Source of the DNA: Nothopassalora personata
Lineage: Eukaryota > Ascomycota > Dothideomycetes > Mycosphaerellales > Mycosphaerellaceae
Assembly (NCBI GenBank): GCA_033816765.1
Contig: CM066287.1
Span: 3,472,001 to 3,536,000, forward strand
Length of the DNA stretch: 64,000 nucleotides
Direction: 5' to 3'
The translations under genes and the position numbers were made by a program. The notes below the pieces were generated by a model. That model did no database searches. It was not told the origin of the DNA and saw only the letters and a program-made list of their open reading frames with translations. Of the stretch, positions 1 to 11,188 are shown one piece after another; positions within the stretch are counted from its first letter, which is position 1, and every line of letters starts with the position of its first letter.

Positions 1-706
1 TGGAGTCTTGCGATCGGGCGAGACCGCACAAGACGACCAAACTTTCGAGCACTTGTTCCGGAATGTCTGGGCCGACAATGCAGATGTGGTGTCTAAGACA
101 TACTCTGGAACAGGCGCATTGAAGACAGATTTCACACGCACGGGCAACCGTACCAGGGCCGGCATGCTGCAAGATCTAAGCAACAGTTGTACACGATATG
201 TGCGGAACAACTTCGCCGATGGTCCTAGGCAAGATGCATTTGACCTATTCTTGGGAGCATATTCACCGGAGACAGCTGGCATCGGCTCGGCGTATCAGTT
301 CGCAGATCGGAGACCTCTGATTGTGCAAGCGGTGCCTTATGTACTTGGCTTCTGCATGTTCTTCGTGGCCGTGAGCGTCAGCACGAGCCGACTGCCGGAC
401 TCGACAATATGGCCATTGCGAATGTTCACTTTCTTCAGCCTCGCTGTTGCAGGATACTCGGGCAGGTTCATGTGGAACTATGGTAGTCTTTACGTAAGTC
501 ATTGGTTCTTACTGTGCATGGGGAGCACTAACTGATTCGTCTAGGTCAACTGGCCGAAGCTCAACACGCCGCAGTGGGCAGTTGAGGCATACCAGGATAC
601 CTTGGATAGAGTCGCGAAGGACCCTCTTGTCGGCCCCTTGATTAGTACTGGTAGATCTGATGCCCGCCTTGGTATTCTCGAGGAGGGCAAGAAGAGACGC
701 GAATAA
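1..706 (+). CDS. SAC1: Phosphoinositide phosphatase Sac1, C-terminal part (5' partial)
   Basis: The frame is open from the first bases of the window, so the 5' end and the catalytic CX5R motif lie outside. Exon 1 runs to 493, an intron with GTAAGT donor, CTAAC branch and CTAG acceptor occupies 494-544, and the last exon ends at TAA 704-706. The visible protein has the conserved stretch around NVWADNAD, GTGALKTDFTRTG and NNFADGPRQDAFDLFLG, which is typical of the end of the Sac1 domain. Two hydrophobic segments follow (VPYVLGFCMFFVAVSV and the FTFFSLAVAGY region), then a short Lys/Arg-rich tail. Sac1 proteins are ER/Golgi membrane enzymes that remove phosphate from PtdIns4P, anchored by two C-terminal membrane spans, as seen here. 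Function is from family knowledge; the exon join is read directly. Confidence 0.88.
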
Positions 707-950
707 TCGCCGAATTTGCATGCATTACATCTGCAACGCGACAATAGAAGGCCCGGGTTCGTTGAGCGGATGCATGTGGAGGAAGTTTGGTTCTGCAAGT
801 GGGGCAGGATAACAGAAGATCCCAATCGATCGAGAACAGCAGGTTCAGCGAATTAGACTTGTTATGATAGAGCTTCTCCACTGCCGTTTGAGGCTGTGTG
901 GCATTGTGTGTACATTTCACGTTGACAATCATATTCGGTCTGCGATGCAT

Positions 951-1391
951 CTAGACACCCATCTCGTTCTCTGGCCGGAAAACGAGGGTGAAACCGCACT
1001 CGGACACAGCCTGGCGCGATCACATTAGCAAACATCGCCTATTGATGACACTCGTGTAGACTCACAGCCGTGGAGTTGGTCTGCTTGAGCGCAATGCCCT
1101 TTCTCATCTCCAGCTTCAACAACTCCAGCGTACCCTTGTCGTGCGCATAGTTTCCGTTCAGAGCCTTGTTCGCCTGTGCTTGTCGTGTCTCTTCTACAGC
1201 GGCGTACATTGCCAGTCCTGGGATGGGCTGGGTCGCCGGCTGGTGCAATTTGCTGGTTCTGTGGAAAGAAAAAAAAATGTCACGTCAAGCCACTTGTGCG
1301 TGGCATCAAATTCGCTCGGTGTACGTACGAAGAGATGGAGGTTCTGGCCACCTTGCACGTTGGCTTGCAGGTGTCCGATCAGCTCGTACAT
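951..1391 (-). CDS. Unrecognised small spliced protein
   Basis: I do not recognise this protein, but the minus strand shows a credible small gene. The last exon (951-1010) ends in TAG and is preceded by a 55-nt intron (1011-1065) with GTGAGT donor and GCCAG acceptor. The central exon (1066 to about 1239) encodes a soluble stretch including YAAVEETRQAQANKALNG and KLEMRKGIALKQTN. An upstream exon (about 1329-1391) starts with an ATG and encodes MYELIGHLQANVQGGQ before a GTACGT donor. The acceptor between these two exons is uncertain: the strong TTTTCTTTCCACAG at about 1259 breaks the frame, whereas the CAG ending at 1240 keeps it. An earlier 5' exon may exist beyond a CTTAACAG acceptor near 1413. 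No signal peptide or membrane segment is visible. Predicted size is about 100 residues. Confidence 0.45.
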
Positions 1392-1413
1392 CTGGGTGGA
1401 AGGGCTGTTAAGG

Positions 1414-2366
1414 TGAGTGAGCTTTCTGGGCATCTTCGATTCTGGTTGCAGAGGGGTCAGTACGTGGATCTAAGAGCTGGTGATACAGGCGTAGCTCGTG
1501 TCATGTTTGGAGGTATCGAGGGGGAAATGGGACTGTTATAGGAGGAGTTTGTACACAGTGGTGCGACGCGAGGGACTGACTTTTGAGTGGTGTTGAACTC
1601 CTAGAATGGGACATTGATATTCAGATGGATGCCAGTCGCAAGGGGTAGTATATCCTCAAGAAGTTGCTGATGTTGATTCTAGAGCGAGCTGAGTTCGTGA
1701 TGTATGGGAAAAGTTCGGAGGCAGTGGAGGTTACTTGAACTACAGTGACTGATCGTCAGCTCGAAAACAGCGAGGCCGCGTCACGGGCGCCGATCGCTTG
1801 CTTAGTTGGCATTGAGGAAGACAAGTTGCAAATCAAGCTCAATAACAAGCAAAGCGTACGCTTATCAGTGGGAGCGGAGAGAAAGCTTGTCCCCAAATTG
1901 GTGTCGTTGTATCGTCTTTTGAGCTTGACTGGCGTGGATAAAGCCGCTTCGGGCGGCAGCCGAGGGTGTTCCTGCGTTACTGCTGCAGGCATTTGAAGCT
2001 TTTGGGGATAGCTTTGTTGCTGCGGATGGCGAATGCGGATGGTGTCCAACAAATCTCACGAGACTGACCAGACTATGAGTGCATCGGAAGTGAGCAAGAG
2101 GTCAATGTTTAAACATCGAGAAGAACGCTTCTTAATGGTATCCCTATCCCATGCCTTAGGGCGGCTGTGCCTTCTGTAGTCAAGCGTCGATCAAGTTGGA
2201 TCAACAAATTTCGAAGGCGTCGCTGCGAGCCCAGATCCGCCGCCAGTTCGTGCACCCGAAACTCCTTGCTATTGAGCAGATCATGCAACATCAATCATCA
2301 ACGCCCATTCCTGGCTATAAGACTCGGGCACTCATACACGTTTCATTGTTGCACCCACGGTGCGAG
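1414..2366. other. Intergenic region, no gene seen
   Basis: This lies between the 5' side of the small minus-strand gene and the 3' end of the CDK gene. Only short frames without family resemblance occur. It may hold a 5' exon of the small gene near 1414-1540 and the 3' UTR of the CDK gene. I see no repeats or structural RNA. Confidence 0.5.
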
Positions 2367-3344
2367 CTAGTAAGCACGCTGTTGCGAGACGGCCATTCCT
2401 TGCGGCTGTGTGAAGCCACCCTGGGCAGCTTGTTGCGAACGTGCATTGAGCTCTGCAAACCAGGGATGCGCGAGGGCTTGCTGAGCGCTGCACCGCATCT
2501 CCGGACGCAACTGCAGCAGCTGGCTGAGCAGCTGTAGTCCTAGCGAATCAACTTGGGGCAGAATAGCACGGAGCTCTTGGGTCGCATACACCGGCCATGT
2601 TTGTTTGTACTCTGGATATCCACTGATTCCGGGCCAGCTGCGTTCAGAGGGAGTTCCCATCAAGCGGAAGATCTTGAGAAGTTGGTCCTCGTTGGTGGTG
2701 CCGGGAAAGAGAGGCCTGCCAGTGAACATCTCTGCCATGATGCAGCCGGCACTCCAGATGTCAATGCTGGTGTTGTAAGTCCTGCTACCGAGGAGGACGT
2801 CTGGAGCCCGATACCAGAGCGTGACAACCTCGTTCGAGAAGGTGTTTACGGGAATGCCGAAAGCGCGCGCCAGACCAAAGTCACCCAACTTGAGTTGCCC
2901 TTGGGCATTGATGAGGAGGTTTTGGGGCTTGAGATCGCGATGGAGCACTCGATTCTCGTGGCAGAAGGCAATACCGCGCAGCAGCTGCCACATGAAGCTC
3001 TTGATGGTGGCGGCATCCAGAGCACCTCGTACACCGCCGGCAGGATTGGCGTAGCTGTCCATGTACTTCTTGAGGTCCTTGTCCATGTACTCGAAGACCA
3101 GCATAAGCTTGTTCTCGGTGTGGATCACATCGTACAGGCTCACAATATTCTCGTGCTTGAGCTCCTTCATGAGCGAGATCTCGCGGATGGCGGTGCTGGG
3201 TGTGCCCTCCTCGCTGTCGAGGTGGATCTCCTTGAGTGCGACGAACTGGCCGGTCTGGCCGTTGCGGCCCTTGAAGACGGTGGCATACGTGCCCTCGCCC
3301 AGCTTTTCCAGCTGCTGGAAGCTGGAGGGGTGGCGCTTGTCCAT
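2367..3344 (-). CDS. PHO85: Cyclin-dependent kinase of the Pho85/PHOA family
   Basis: An intronless 325-residue kinase. The frame stays open for 161 codons upstream, but that stretch is low-complexity Thr/Pro/Arg, and the ATG at 3344 gives the usual Pho85 start just before [20 protein letters not shown]. Visible motifs are the glycine loop GEGTYATV (residues 16-23), the lysine in VALKE (38), the PSTAIRE cyclin-binding helix (49-55) in the [20 protein letters not shown] context diagnostic of Pho85, catalytic HRDLKPQN (from 135), [16 protein letters not shown] and the T-loop [14 protein letters not shown]. Length matches yeast Pho85 with a short Gln-rich tail. Pho85 pairs with several cyclins and controls phosphate, glycogen and cell-cycle responses. 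The upstream region carries a cluster of TACAGTA palindromes. Identification rests on sequence signature and is very secure at family level. Confidence 0.95.
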   Translation of the reverse strand: MDKRHPSSFQQLEKLGEGTYATVFKGRNGQTGQFVALKEIHLDSEEGTPSTAIREISLMKELKHENIVSLYDVIHTENKLMLVFEYMDKDLKKYMDSYANPAGGVRGALDAATIKSFMWQLLRGIAFCHENRVLHRDLKPQNLLINAQGQLKLGDFGLARAFGIPVNTFSNEVVTLWYRAPDVLLGSRTYNTSIDIWSAGCIMAEMFTGRPLFPGTTNEDQLLKIFRLMGTPSERSWPGISGYPEYKQTWPVYATQELRAILPQVDSLGLQLLSQLLQLRPEMRCSAQQALAHPWFAELNARSQQAAQGGFTQPQGMAVSQQRAY

Positions 3345-3737
3345 GGGCTCGATCTTGTGGCCGCCGCCCAGGCTCCGCACCGAGATGTTGCTATCGGTCC
3401 TGTCACCAACGCTGAGGGTGCCGACCGCTGTTGGCCGCAGGCGGATGTCGGGCGCGATGCGGGAGGTGAACAAGGGGTCCCAGAGAGTAGCTCTCGCCGT
3501 AGTCAACTGGCGGGCGATAGTCAGAGGAGACGACGGGGTTTTGGGGGACGTTGTCGTCGGTGTCGTGGTGCGCAAAGCAGGCGGTCGATCGGCGGAAGTT
3601 GAGGAGGCCGTGGTGTCTGTCGTGGGAGGAGGTCGTTGTTGAGGTGTGAGACGTGAAGTCGAGTTATGTGTGGGTACAACCTGGTGGAGTCTACTAGGAG
3701 TCGCGCATTTGATCTGATCTGATCTGCAAGTGGCATG

Positions 3738-4271
3738 TACAGTATGTAGAACTAAGCGCCGGCCGACGTCGTTGTTCCCTGCCCGAGCGCCCCGCCATTG
3801 ACCACCTTGTTGTTCTCTGTCGTCCAACCGTGAGGCATTTCCCCAACAACGACATGAGCTCTACTACAGTAGACTACACACACATTGCTAGCCACCGCAC
3901 AGCTTGTTCCCAGCATGCTCCAGTAGTGATCCACGTGCAGTACTACGCATCGTCCAGCCAAGCGCGCCAACATATACTGTAGAGCTCAACCTGACTGACG
4001 ATTGCCACGCGCACTCGACGCTCCCCAAGCAGTGCCAACAGCATGAAGGGTCCTCTCTACAGTCGTAAGCCGAGTTGTAGAGGCAGCCGATGCCTTCGAC
4101 AACCTTGCCGACCACGAGACGCACATGTATACAGTACTGTATGTACAGTACTGTACATACAGCAAATGTGGTCACACCCATGTCTCTGGTGGGGTTGCAG
4201 CTCGCCAAGGCTTCAGCTCAAGCCTTGGCGTAGATGGGTGTTCGTGATTATTAGGGTGTCACTCTACAGTA
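3738..4271. promoter_or_regulatory. Cluster of TACAGTA/TACTGTA palindromic motifs
   Basis: The heptamer TACAGTA or its complement occurs at 3738-3744, 3865-3871, 3975-3981, 4130-4136, 4135-4141, 4144-4150, 4149-4155 and 4265-4271. At 4130-4158 two overlapping palindromes stand side by side, the second being the perfect 18-bp ATGTACAGTACTGTACAT (4141-4158). A further partial copy, TACAGT, is at 4058. The spacing suggests a transcription-factor operator set in the shared promoter, but the factor is unknown. Confidence 0.4.
4203..4230. repeat. Perfect 11-bp inverted repeat (hairpin)
   Basis: CGCCAAGGCTT at 4203-4213 is followed after six bases by its exact reverse complement AAGCCTTGGCG at 4220-4230. 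It lies in the promoter region between the CDK and antiporter genes. It could be a binding site for a dimeric protein or a cruciform. Confidence 0.5.
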
Positions 4272-4853
4272 CCGGACTGATAAGAAGGACCCCCACTAAA
4301 CCAGCGAAAGGCTCACGTGTTGCACTGTTTTCTAGACGTTCCACTGTGTGCCAATTCGATATGACCGTTATGGTGTCTGTGGAAGGAACATCTTCGGTCG
4401 ACCACGAGCATCGCAACACCCACATGTGCCTCTCAGCCAAGCGACCCGATCGATGCATGTGCCCACAGCGCCACCGGGACTGAAAAGGTGGTTGCGGACC
4501 GAGCGGTGTGTGAGCAGACGCGCCTTGGCCTGGAGGATGCCTCGACTTTGCTGCGCAACAATTGGTCGTCCCATCAGCATTCCCAGCTGCCATGCAACGT
4601 CGTCGACTCTTGTCCTGGGCCTGCACCTCAGCACGCAACGATGCCGTCGCTCACGGGGTCTAGCTGGCCATGTGTCTAGCTTGATCCTTATGTAGGTCAC
4701 GCTTTCTTTGTCTTGGACCTCATTCACCACCATTTAGAGCGAACTGCCCCCAGGCCCGAGTCTGCGACCACTTGACGACAAGTGAGCGCCGCAGGCACAT
4801 GGATATCACTCGACCAACCCTATAGAACCCGGCGCTAGACAACATCTGCCAAC

Positions 4854-7675
4854 ATGGCATCTCTTACAGCCACGGTGACTGAACTGGTCACCCAGACCGT
4901 GAACGCCACTGCGGCGACGGCCAGCGCGACGAGTACAAACAGGGCGACGCCACAAGGCGGTATTCTAGAGGGCGCGAATCCAACGCATTATGATGCAAAG
5001 GTTGCTACTACCTACAACTGATGAGGCCATTGACGGAGCTAAGAATTAGCACAGAATCCAGTGATCCTGTTCATCATACAGGCTGGCATAATCATCATCT
5101 TCTGCCGCCTGCTGCACTGGCCTCTAGGCATGATCCGACAGCCTCGAGTGATCGCCGAAGTCATTGGTGGCATCCTACTAGGACCGTCCGTGATGGGACG
5201 TATACCTGGTTTCACCAATGCCATCTTCCCGGCCGCCTCGATTCCAAATCTGAACAACGTCGCGAACCTCGGCCTCATACTCTTCCTTTTCATGGTGGGA
5301 CTGGAGGTGGACTTGAGATACTTCGTGGCCAACTGGAGGATCGCATTGAGTGTCGGAGCAGCTGGGATGGCATTGCCCTTTGGGCTGGGTTGCGCAATAG
5401 CTTGGGGTCTGTACAATGAGTTCAGCGAGGAACCCAATACGGTGCCCATTGCTTTTGGAACATACATGTTGTTCATTGGTATTGCCATGGCTATCACGGT
5501 ATGGGCTCAAGCTTGGAGAGATGAGGAGACAGTCGAAATACTGACATTTCGCAGGCGTTCCCTGTACTCTGCCGTATTTTGACTGAATTGAAATTGCTGA
5601 GCACAAAGGTCGGCTTGATCACCCTAGCGGCAGGCGTTAGCAACGATGTCGTTGGCTGGATCTTGCTCGCCCTATGTGTAGCGTTGGTCAATGCTGGAAG
5701 CGGCCTCACGGCCCTTTGGGTGAGAAGCATGAGATGAGAAGCGTGAGCAAGATGCTGACTGCGACAGGTTGTGCTGGTAACGGTAGGCTACGCAGCCTTT
5801 CTCTTCGTGGCTGTGAAACCGGTATTCTACTGGTATCTCCGTCGCAGTCGCGCTCTATCAGATGGTCCATCACAATCGGTCATTGTGGTGACGTTACTCA
5901 TCGCGCTAGGCTCGTCTTTCTTCACCGGTGTGATCGGTGTACATGCCATCTTCGGCGCCTTTATGGCTGGTCTCATCTGCCCTCACGAAGGAGGATTTGC
6001 CATCAAGCTGACTGAAAAGATTGAAGACCTTATCAGTGCGTTGTTCCTGCCACTGTATTTTGCCCTCTCCGGTTTGTCGACCAACATTGGACTCCTTGAC
6101 AACGGCATCACCTGGGCATACGTTATTGGAGTTATCGCTGTGGCCTTTGTTGCCAAATTCGTTGGAGGTACGCTCGGCGCAAGAGCTAATGGCATGGTTT
6201 GGCGTGAGAGCTTCACAATCGGAGCTCTCATGTCTTGTAAAGGCCTGGTGGAGTTGATCGTTCTCAACATTGGCCTACAGGCACGAATTCTCAGCACGCG
6301 GACATTCACCATATTCGTTGTGATGGCCTTGGTCACAACATTTGCAACGACGCCCCTGGTGCAAGTGCTGTACCCGGAATGGTACCAGCGCAAGCTAGAA
6401 GCTTGGAGACGAGGCGAGATCGACTGGGACACTGGCAAACCACTGCAAGATCCAGGAAATGACTCGGACAGCATCGGAGACCAAAAAGCAGAATTTCACA
6501 ATGTACGAAATCTCATGGTGTATCTACGCCTGGACAACATGCCGACCCTACTTGCATTCATCTCGCTTCTTGGAAACAAGTCCACTGAGCTTACGCCAAA
6601 GCTTCACCCGTCCAAGGCACAGTCTCAAGAGGAGATCGAAACCTCCCACAAAGGAAAAAGTGTGACTGTTCACGGTATTCGGTTGGTCGAGCTCACGGAG
6701 CGAGGTTCTGCAGTCATGCAAGTGTCAGAAATCGACGAGTACTCAGCATTCGACCCGATCCTGAACGCATTCCGCGTTCTAGGCCAGCTTTTCAACTTGG
6801 CAGTTTCGGGCGAAGTCGCCGTGATTCCGGAGGCCAGCTTCGCGGATACACTATTAAACAAAGCTGTCGAGGAGGCTTCGGATCTTCTGCTTATCCCTTG
6901 GAGCGAGACTGGCACACTCAGCGAAAAGCAGACAGTGTCCAACGAGAATGTGAAGAACAAGCTTACCAGCGACCAGTACAGTGCCTTTGTCAGTGAGGCA
7001 CTAAGATTCACCCAGGCCAATACAGCGGTCTTCATCAACAAAGGCTTCTCTGGCACTCTCAAGACACGCTCACATACGCTCGAGCGGACTTTGAGCAATC
7101 TAAGCATGCGAAGCCAGCGCGAGCAAACGCTGCTGAGCGTCGATCGGAGCCATCACATCTTCATGCCCTTCTTTGGTGTCAGCGCCGACGATCGCATAGC
7201 ATTACGGATAGTGCTCCAACTCGCGGAGAATCCTACAGTGACGGCAACGATCGTTCATTTCGAATCGCCTGACATCATAGGGCACACAGAACACGAATTC
7301 ATCACAACCAAAGATATGGAAGTGTCGGAAGGTAAGCAGCCACAGTCGCAGACCGTGTCCGCTCGCTCCAGCGTTTATGCGGCATTCTTTGCAAGCATAC
7401 AAAGATCTCTCCCGGCCAGTCTCGCTTCACGGGTAGTCTTTGAGTCGGTGCACAGCACGAGTCCGCTGGAAGATGCTCTATCAAAAGCGCAAGAGGAGGT
7501 CTCTCAGAACCCCAAGAACGGCGGAGACATTGTCGTGGTTGGCCGTCACATTGATCACTTCAGACGCACTAGCGGTGCACCGGACTGCCTTGGAGCGGCC
7601 GCAGACACGTTTGCCGCGAGCGGGATCAGGTCAAGTTTGCTGGTTGTACAGGCCAAGGCTACCGGGCTAGAATAG
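4854..7675 (+). CDS. KHA1: K+/H+ antiporter, CPA2 family (Kha1 type)
   Basis: Four exons: 4854-5000, 5055-5498, 5555-5719 and 5768-7675, all joining in frame to 887 residues. The first donor (GTTGCT) is weak, yet it joins YDAK to [11 protein letters not shown], the usual start of the first membrane span in fungal homologues. The N-terminal half is a Na/H exchanger domain with many hydrophobic spans and the conserved [20 protein letters not shown] and [12 protein letters not shown] motifs, then [16 protein letters not shown] and [15 protein letters not shown] with its paired half. The C-terminal half (from about residue 480) is hydrophilic and probably cytosolic or regulatory. Family members exchange K+ for H+ across Golgi or endosomal membranes and help pH and cation balance. 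Transcribed away from the CDK gene. Confidence 0.88.
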
Positions 7676-8772
7676 ATCTTGCTTGTGATTATGCGTTAAC
7701 GAAGTCATGTCTGTCATGAGTCCATTTGTCCTTGCTGCAATGCCTTGCAGGTGAGAACTCTCGCTGTTTGGTGGAGGAACTCGTCGTGAGGGCTTACTAC
7801 ACCCTCTTCTGTCTTTCATCATGTGAAGTGTAACTTCCCAGCTTACCACTATCCACACTTCGGCCCCAGGCTAGCAGGGGAGTTGCGTTCGGCAGTGTTG
7901 TGGCTGCAAATTGGCGAGCACGATGGTATACCGACCAAGTGAGCCGCGTGATGTTCTGTCTCGAGGGCCTTTGTACATCTGGCCGTGATGCGGCAGCGCT
8001 CAGTTTTAGAACTGATAGCAAACGTGTTTCGAGCAACAAGTTGCGCTCGGCAGGCATGTTACAGTATCAAATCAGACTGCTGGGGCTTCACATGAGCCAG
8101 CCCGCAGGAGCTTGTGAGAGATCGTGTAAGAACGATCGCGGGATCTCCTGCAGCTGCGTGATACAGCATCTGCAGAGCTCCCCAGCCATGGCGGAACCAA
8201 TTGTGGGCAGGGGATGGGTTCCTGATCTCCTGGAGACCTACCTGTTCGTGCATGTGATGCAGCAAGCTGTGCGGTGCTTGAGATGATGACATATTATTTC
8301 TCATGGATGCGTGCTGCGGCTGGCGCAAGTCCGCAAGACTGATTAGATCTATCGTGTGGCATCCTGTTCCAGTAGGATTGCTCGTGATGCAACCTTTTTG
8401 GGAAGACGTTCCCATGTCGAGCAGGGCAGGCAATGAGCCTCTCAGTGTGTCGTCGTTTCTGGGCCGGCTGCCCGGGCGTGAAAGCCTAGTGGTGCACATG
8501 AGCGCGCGACCTGTGGAGATCCTCCAATTGCGACCTTGTGACCGACCACTTTTGATTATGGCGGTCAGCCACTAGTCGTCTGGCTCATCAAAATGCCACT
8601 GCTGCCATGTCCACCACACTGAAGAATATTGCACCATCTGGCTGTGTCCGACAACCATATCGCGAATCTCCCACGTCTCTCTCCTGGCTAGACCTCCACC
8701 CACCGCAGCGACGAACAGCAGTATCGAGACAGCAGTCGAAAAGTAACAACACTCCCCGCGAATGGCTGCTCT
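7676..8772. other. Intergenic region, no gene seen
   Basis: About 1.1 kb between two plus-strand genes. Several short frames exist on both strands but none shows a recognisable domain or convincing splice structure. It presumably holds the terminator of the antiporter and the promoter of the lipase, and could hide an upstream lipase exon. Confidence 0.45.
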
Positions 8773-10980
8773 ATGGACTTCACAGTAGGCTCGCGTCTGG
8801 TGGAGTCGGCGAGATGTGGTGGTGGTGAGGTTCCCGCGAAACGGCGTACCTCGAAAGATGAAGGGACCAACAAAGCCGCTAGAGCGTTGTCGTGTCGGCC
8901 TCGTGGCTACGTGACTTCGCTCGCAAGGCCACTTCGGTTGGCCAACGGTCTGCTCGAGACGGCATACAGCATTCGACAACACTGGGATGGCTCAGGCGAT
9001 CGGGCCGAGCGAGCCAGGCGCGAGGAGCTTATGCACATGCAGAACGCAAACACAGCGGCGCAATGGAGGACAGCAGCGGATAAGCTGGATATCCTAGAGG
9101 GCAATCATTACTGGAAATTCGATGAGACTTCGGATGAGTGCAACATGAACCTGATCCGCCTTCGTCTGGATCGCCTCAAAAAGGCAAACCATGACGCCAA
9201 CATGGAGGAAATGCTGCTCGAGATACGAAATGCCTTGAAACGAGATTTGGGGGGTATGTGCAACGTGCGTCTATATCAGCATAGTCTGGTCGGCACGAAG
9301 CACTTGATCGAGGAATACACCGAAGTGGTCAAATACACCATCGAGAGGATCGCCACTTTCTGCGAGACAGCCGAGACGCCCGTCGTGAATCGCTATCTGG
9401 AAACCATGAAGGCAGCAAGACAGTCGTTCGGCAGCACCGCACTCATGTTGTCAGGAGGCGGAACGCTCGGGATGTGCCACATTGGAGTTATCAAATGCCT
9501 TCTGCAGGAAGGTCTTCTACCGCGTGTCGTTTGTGGGTCCTCTGCTGGGAGCATTGTTGGCTCCGTCCTCTGCACCCAGAAGACAAGCGCCATCCCAGCC
9601 AAGCTTGATGAACTGTGCAGAGGTGATCTCAGTGTCTTCCAAGGGGCGGATGAATGGCAAGGCGTTCCCGGGATGGCCATCAATATCCTGAAAGGCGATC
9701 CTGCATTCGACATCAGCAACCTATGTCGGGTCATGAGAAGTCTTTTGGGCAACATCACGTTCAAAGAAGCCTACAATCTGACTGGAATGGTCCTGAACAT
9801 CCACGTCTCGTGTCGTGACAAGCACAACCTGCCACGACTACTCAATTATGTGTCTGCTCCAAATGTGATTATCTGGTCGGCGGTGGCTTCTTCTTGCTCC
9901 TTGCCGTTGGTATTCGAGCCTCCAGGTCTGCGAGCAAAAAATCCAGAGACCGGCGAAGTCGAGGCATGGGGACATTCTGACCACAAGTGGATAGACGGAT
10001 CCATTGAAGGTGACTTACCGGCGCAGACGCTCGAGAGGCTCTTCAACGTGAACAACTTCATCGCGTCGCAGGTCAACCCTCATGTTGCAGCTTTCTTGCC
10101 CAAAGAAGGAGAGGCGCCGAGCGTCGTACGCCGCAGTTTGACGGTATCGCAGGTCAACCTAACATACGTACTGGACAACATTATGGACCGAGGGTGGGAT
10201 GCTTTCCCAGTAAAAATGGCACGTTCCGTGCTAAGTCAAAAGTACGATGGCGATGTCACCATCTTGCCTGATATCTCGTGGGTACCGTGGCTAAAAATAT
10301 TGGCCAACCCCGACCATGAGTTCATGGTGAGGGCAACCCGCGAAGGAGAGCGGGCAACTTGGCCCAAGCTAGACCGGATTCACAACTCTGTAGCGATTGA
10401 GCTGTCGCTGGATAATGGCATCCGGCACATGCAGACCATGCAAATTGCAGGGCTAAGACCTGGTGCCATACGACTGAGGCGCGTACCATCCACAACACGA
10501 TCAGAGCGCGGTCTAGCACATGTCCGACGAAAGAGTGGCGGACCAGGAGAGGTCAGCATTATTCCACGCTTGCCTCGAGGTCGTGGGAATCTGCCAGCAC
10601 ATCGCTCAATCAAATCCATGATAGAAGGGCCTACACTTAAACCTTGGCTCTTGACAGGTCAAAGTAATGGTGACCACATCCTGTCTTCTTCTGACGAGAC
10701 CCAATCCGGACGGTCGTCGCCGGTGACATCCTACGATGAGAAAGACTCCCATTGTGACGATGACGACGATGACATGTCCGATTTGTTGGAACCTACGGAT
10801 CACGAGCACAAGGTGCTGGCCTTCCTTTCACAACCGACTTCGCCGAGTGTCTCAATGAAGACGTACTGGGGCAGCGATGCAGCACGGCCACCTGCGCCTA
10901 CCTCTCCTGAGATCAAGAAAGCAATGACTGGCCTGCAAATGTCCATCATCATGCCAGAACGGAAAAGGTCTCGACGATGA
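8773..10980 (+). CDS. Patatin-like triacylglycerol lipase (Tgl3/4/5 family)
   Basis: A single open frame of 735 residues. An N-terminal DUF3336-type region (from about residue 70) precedes the patatin domain. The patatin domain shows the oxyanion loop SGGGTLGMCHIG (about residue 227), the nucleophile elbow GSSAGS (about 255, GXSXG with catalytic Ser) and the catalytic Asp in WIDGSIEGDLP (about 407), so the Ser-Asp dyad is complete. The tail after about residue 560 is disordered and acidic (a run of Asp near 655) with Ser/Pro stretches, as in yeast Tgl4, where such regions are phosphorylated. Family members hydrolyse storage triacylglycerol on lipid droplets. The first 50 residues look unusual, so the true start may be a downstream Met or an upstream exon. 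The exact paralogue cannot be fixed by eye. Confidence 0.88.
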   Translation: MDFTVGSRLVESARCGGGEVPAKRRTSKDEGTNKAARALSCRPRGYVTSLARPLRLANGLLETAYSIRQHWDGSGDRAERARREELMHMQNANTAAQWRTAADKLDILEGNHYWKFDETSDECNMNLIRLRLDRLKKANHDANMEEMLLEIRNALKRDLGGMCNVRLYQHSLVGTKHLIEEYTEVVKYTIERIATFCETAETPVVNRYLETMKAARQSFGSTALMLSGGGTLGMCHIGVIKCLLQEGLLPRVVCGSSAGSIVGSVLCTQKTSAIPAKLDELCRGDLSVFQGADEWQGVPGMAINILKGDPAFDISNLCRVMRSLLGNITFKEAYNLTGMVLNIHVSCRDKHNLPRLLNYVSAPNVIIWSAVASSCSLPLVFEPPGLRAKNPETGEVEAWGHSDHKWIDGSIEGDLPAQTLERLFNVNNFIASQVNPHVAAFLPKEGEAPSVVRRSLTVSQVNLTYVLDNIMDRGWDAFPVKMARSVLSQKYDGDVTILPDISWVPWLKILANPDHEFMVRATREGERATWPKLDRIHNSVAIELSLDNGIRHMQTMQIAGLRPGAIRLRRVPSTTRSERGLAHVRRKSGGPGEVSIIPRLPRGRGNLPAHRSIKSMIEGPTLKPWLLTGQSNGDHILSSSDETQSGRSSPVTSYDEKDSHCDDDDDDMSDLLEPTDHEHKVLAFLSQPTSPSVSMKTYWGSDAARPPAPTSPEIKKAMTGLQMSIIMPERKRSRR

Positions 10981-11188
10981 TGATGATGATGATAGAAAGG
11001 TGAATGAAGTTCAAGTATCAGGCAGGAGTTAGATATATCGAAGTGATACCCAGCACTATAGACGAATAGCGTCGCGTGCTTGATAGAAGACAGCGGCAGG
11101 AAACGAGTTCACGTACATATGCGGGCATATTGAACGATTCTATGCCTCCCTTCATCGCTCATATGGCGTCCGTAGTAGTCCAAGCAGC

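Larger units (their letters stand above)
3345..4853. other. Divergent promoter region of the CDK and antiporter genes
   Basis: About 1.5 kb separates two divergently transcribed genes. The part next to the CDK (to about 3827) is the open but low-complexity leader of that gene. The rest contains the TACAGTA cluster and an 11-bp hairpin, both listed separately. No additional gene with a recognisable product was found. Confidence 0.6.

Noticed and set aside
2553..3602. Long plus-strand frame of about 350 codons
   Set aside because: It is the antisense of the Pho85 kinase frame; the kinase motifs on the minus strand are unambiguous.
3345..3827. 161-codon N-terminal extension of the Pho85 kinase
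   Set aside because: Low-complexity Thr/Pro/Arg sequence without kinase-family similarity; the internal ATG at 3344 gives the normal start.
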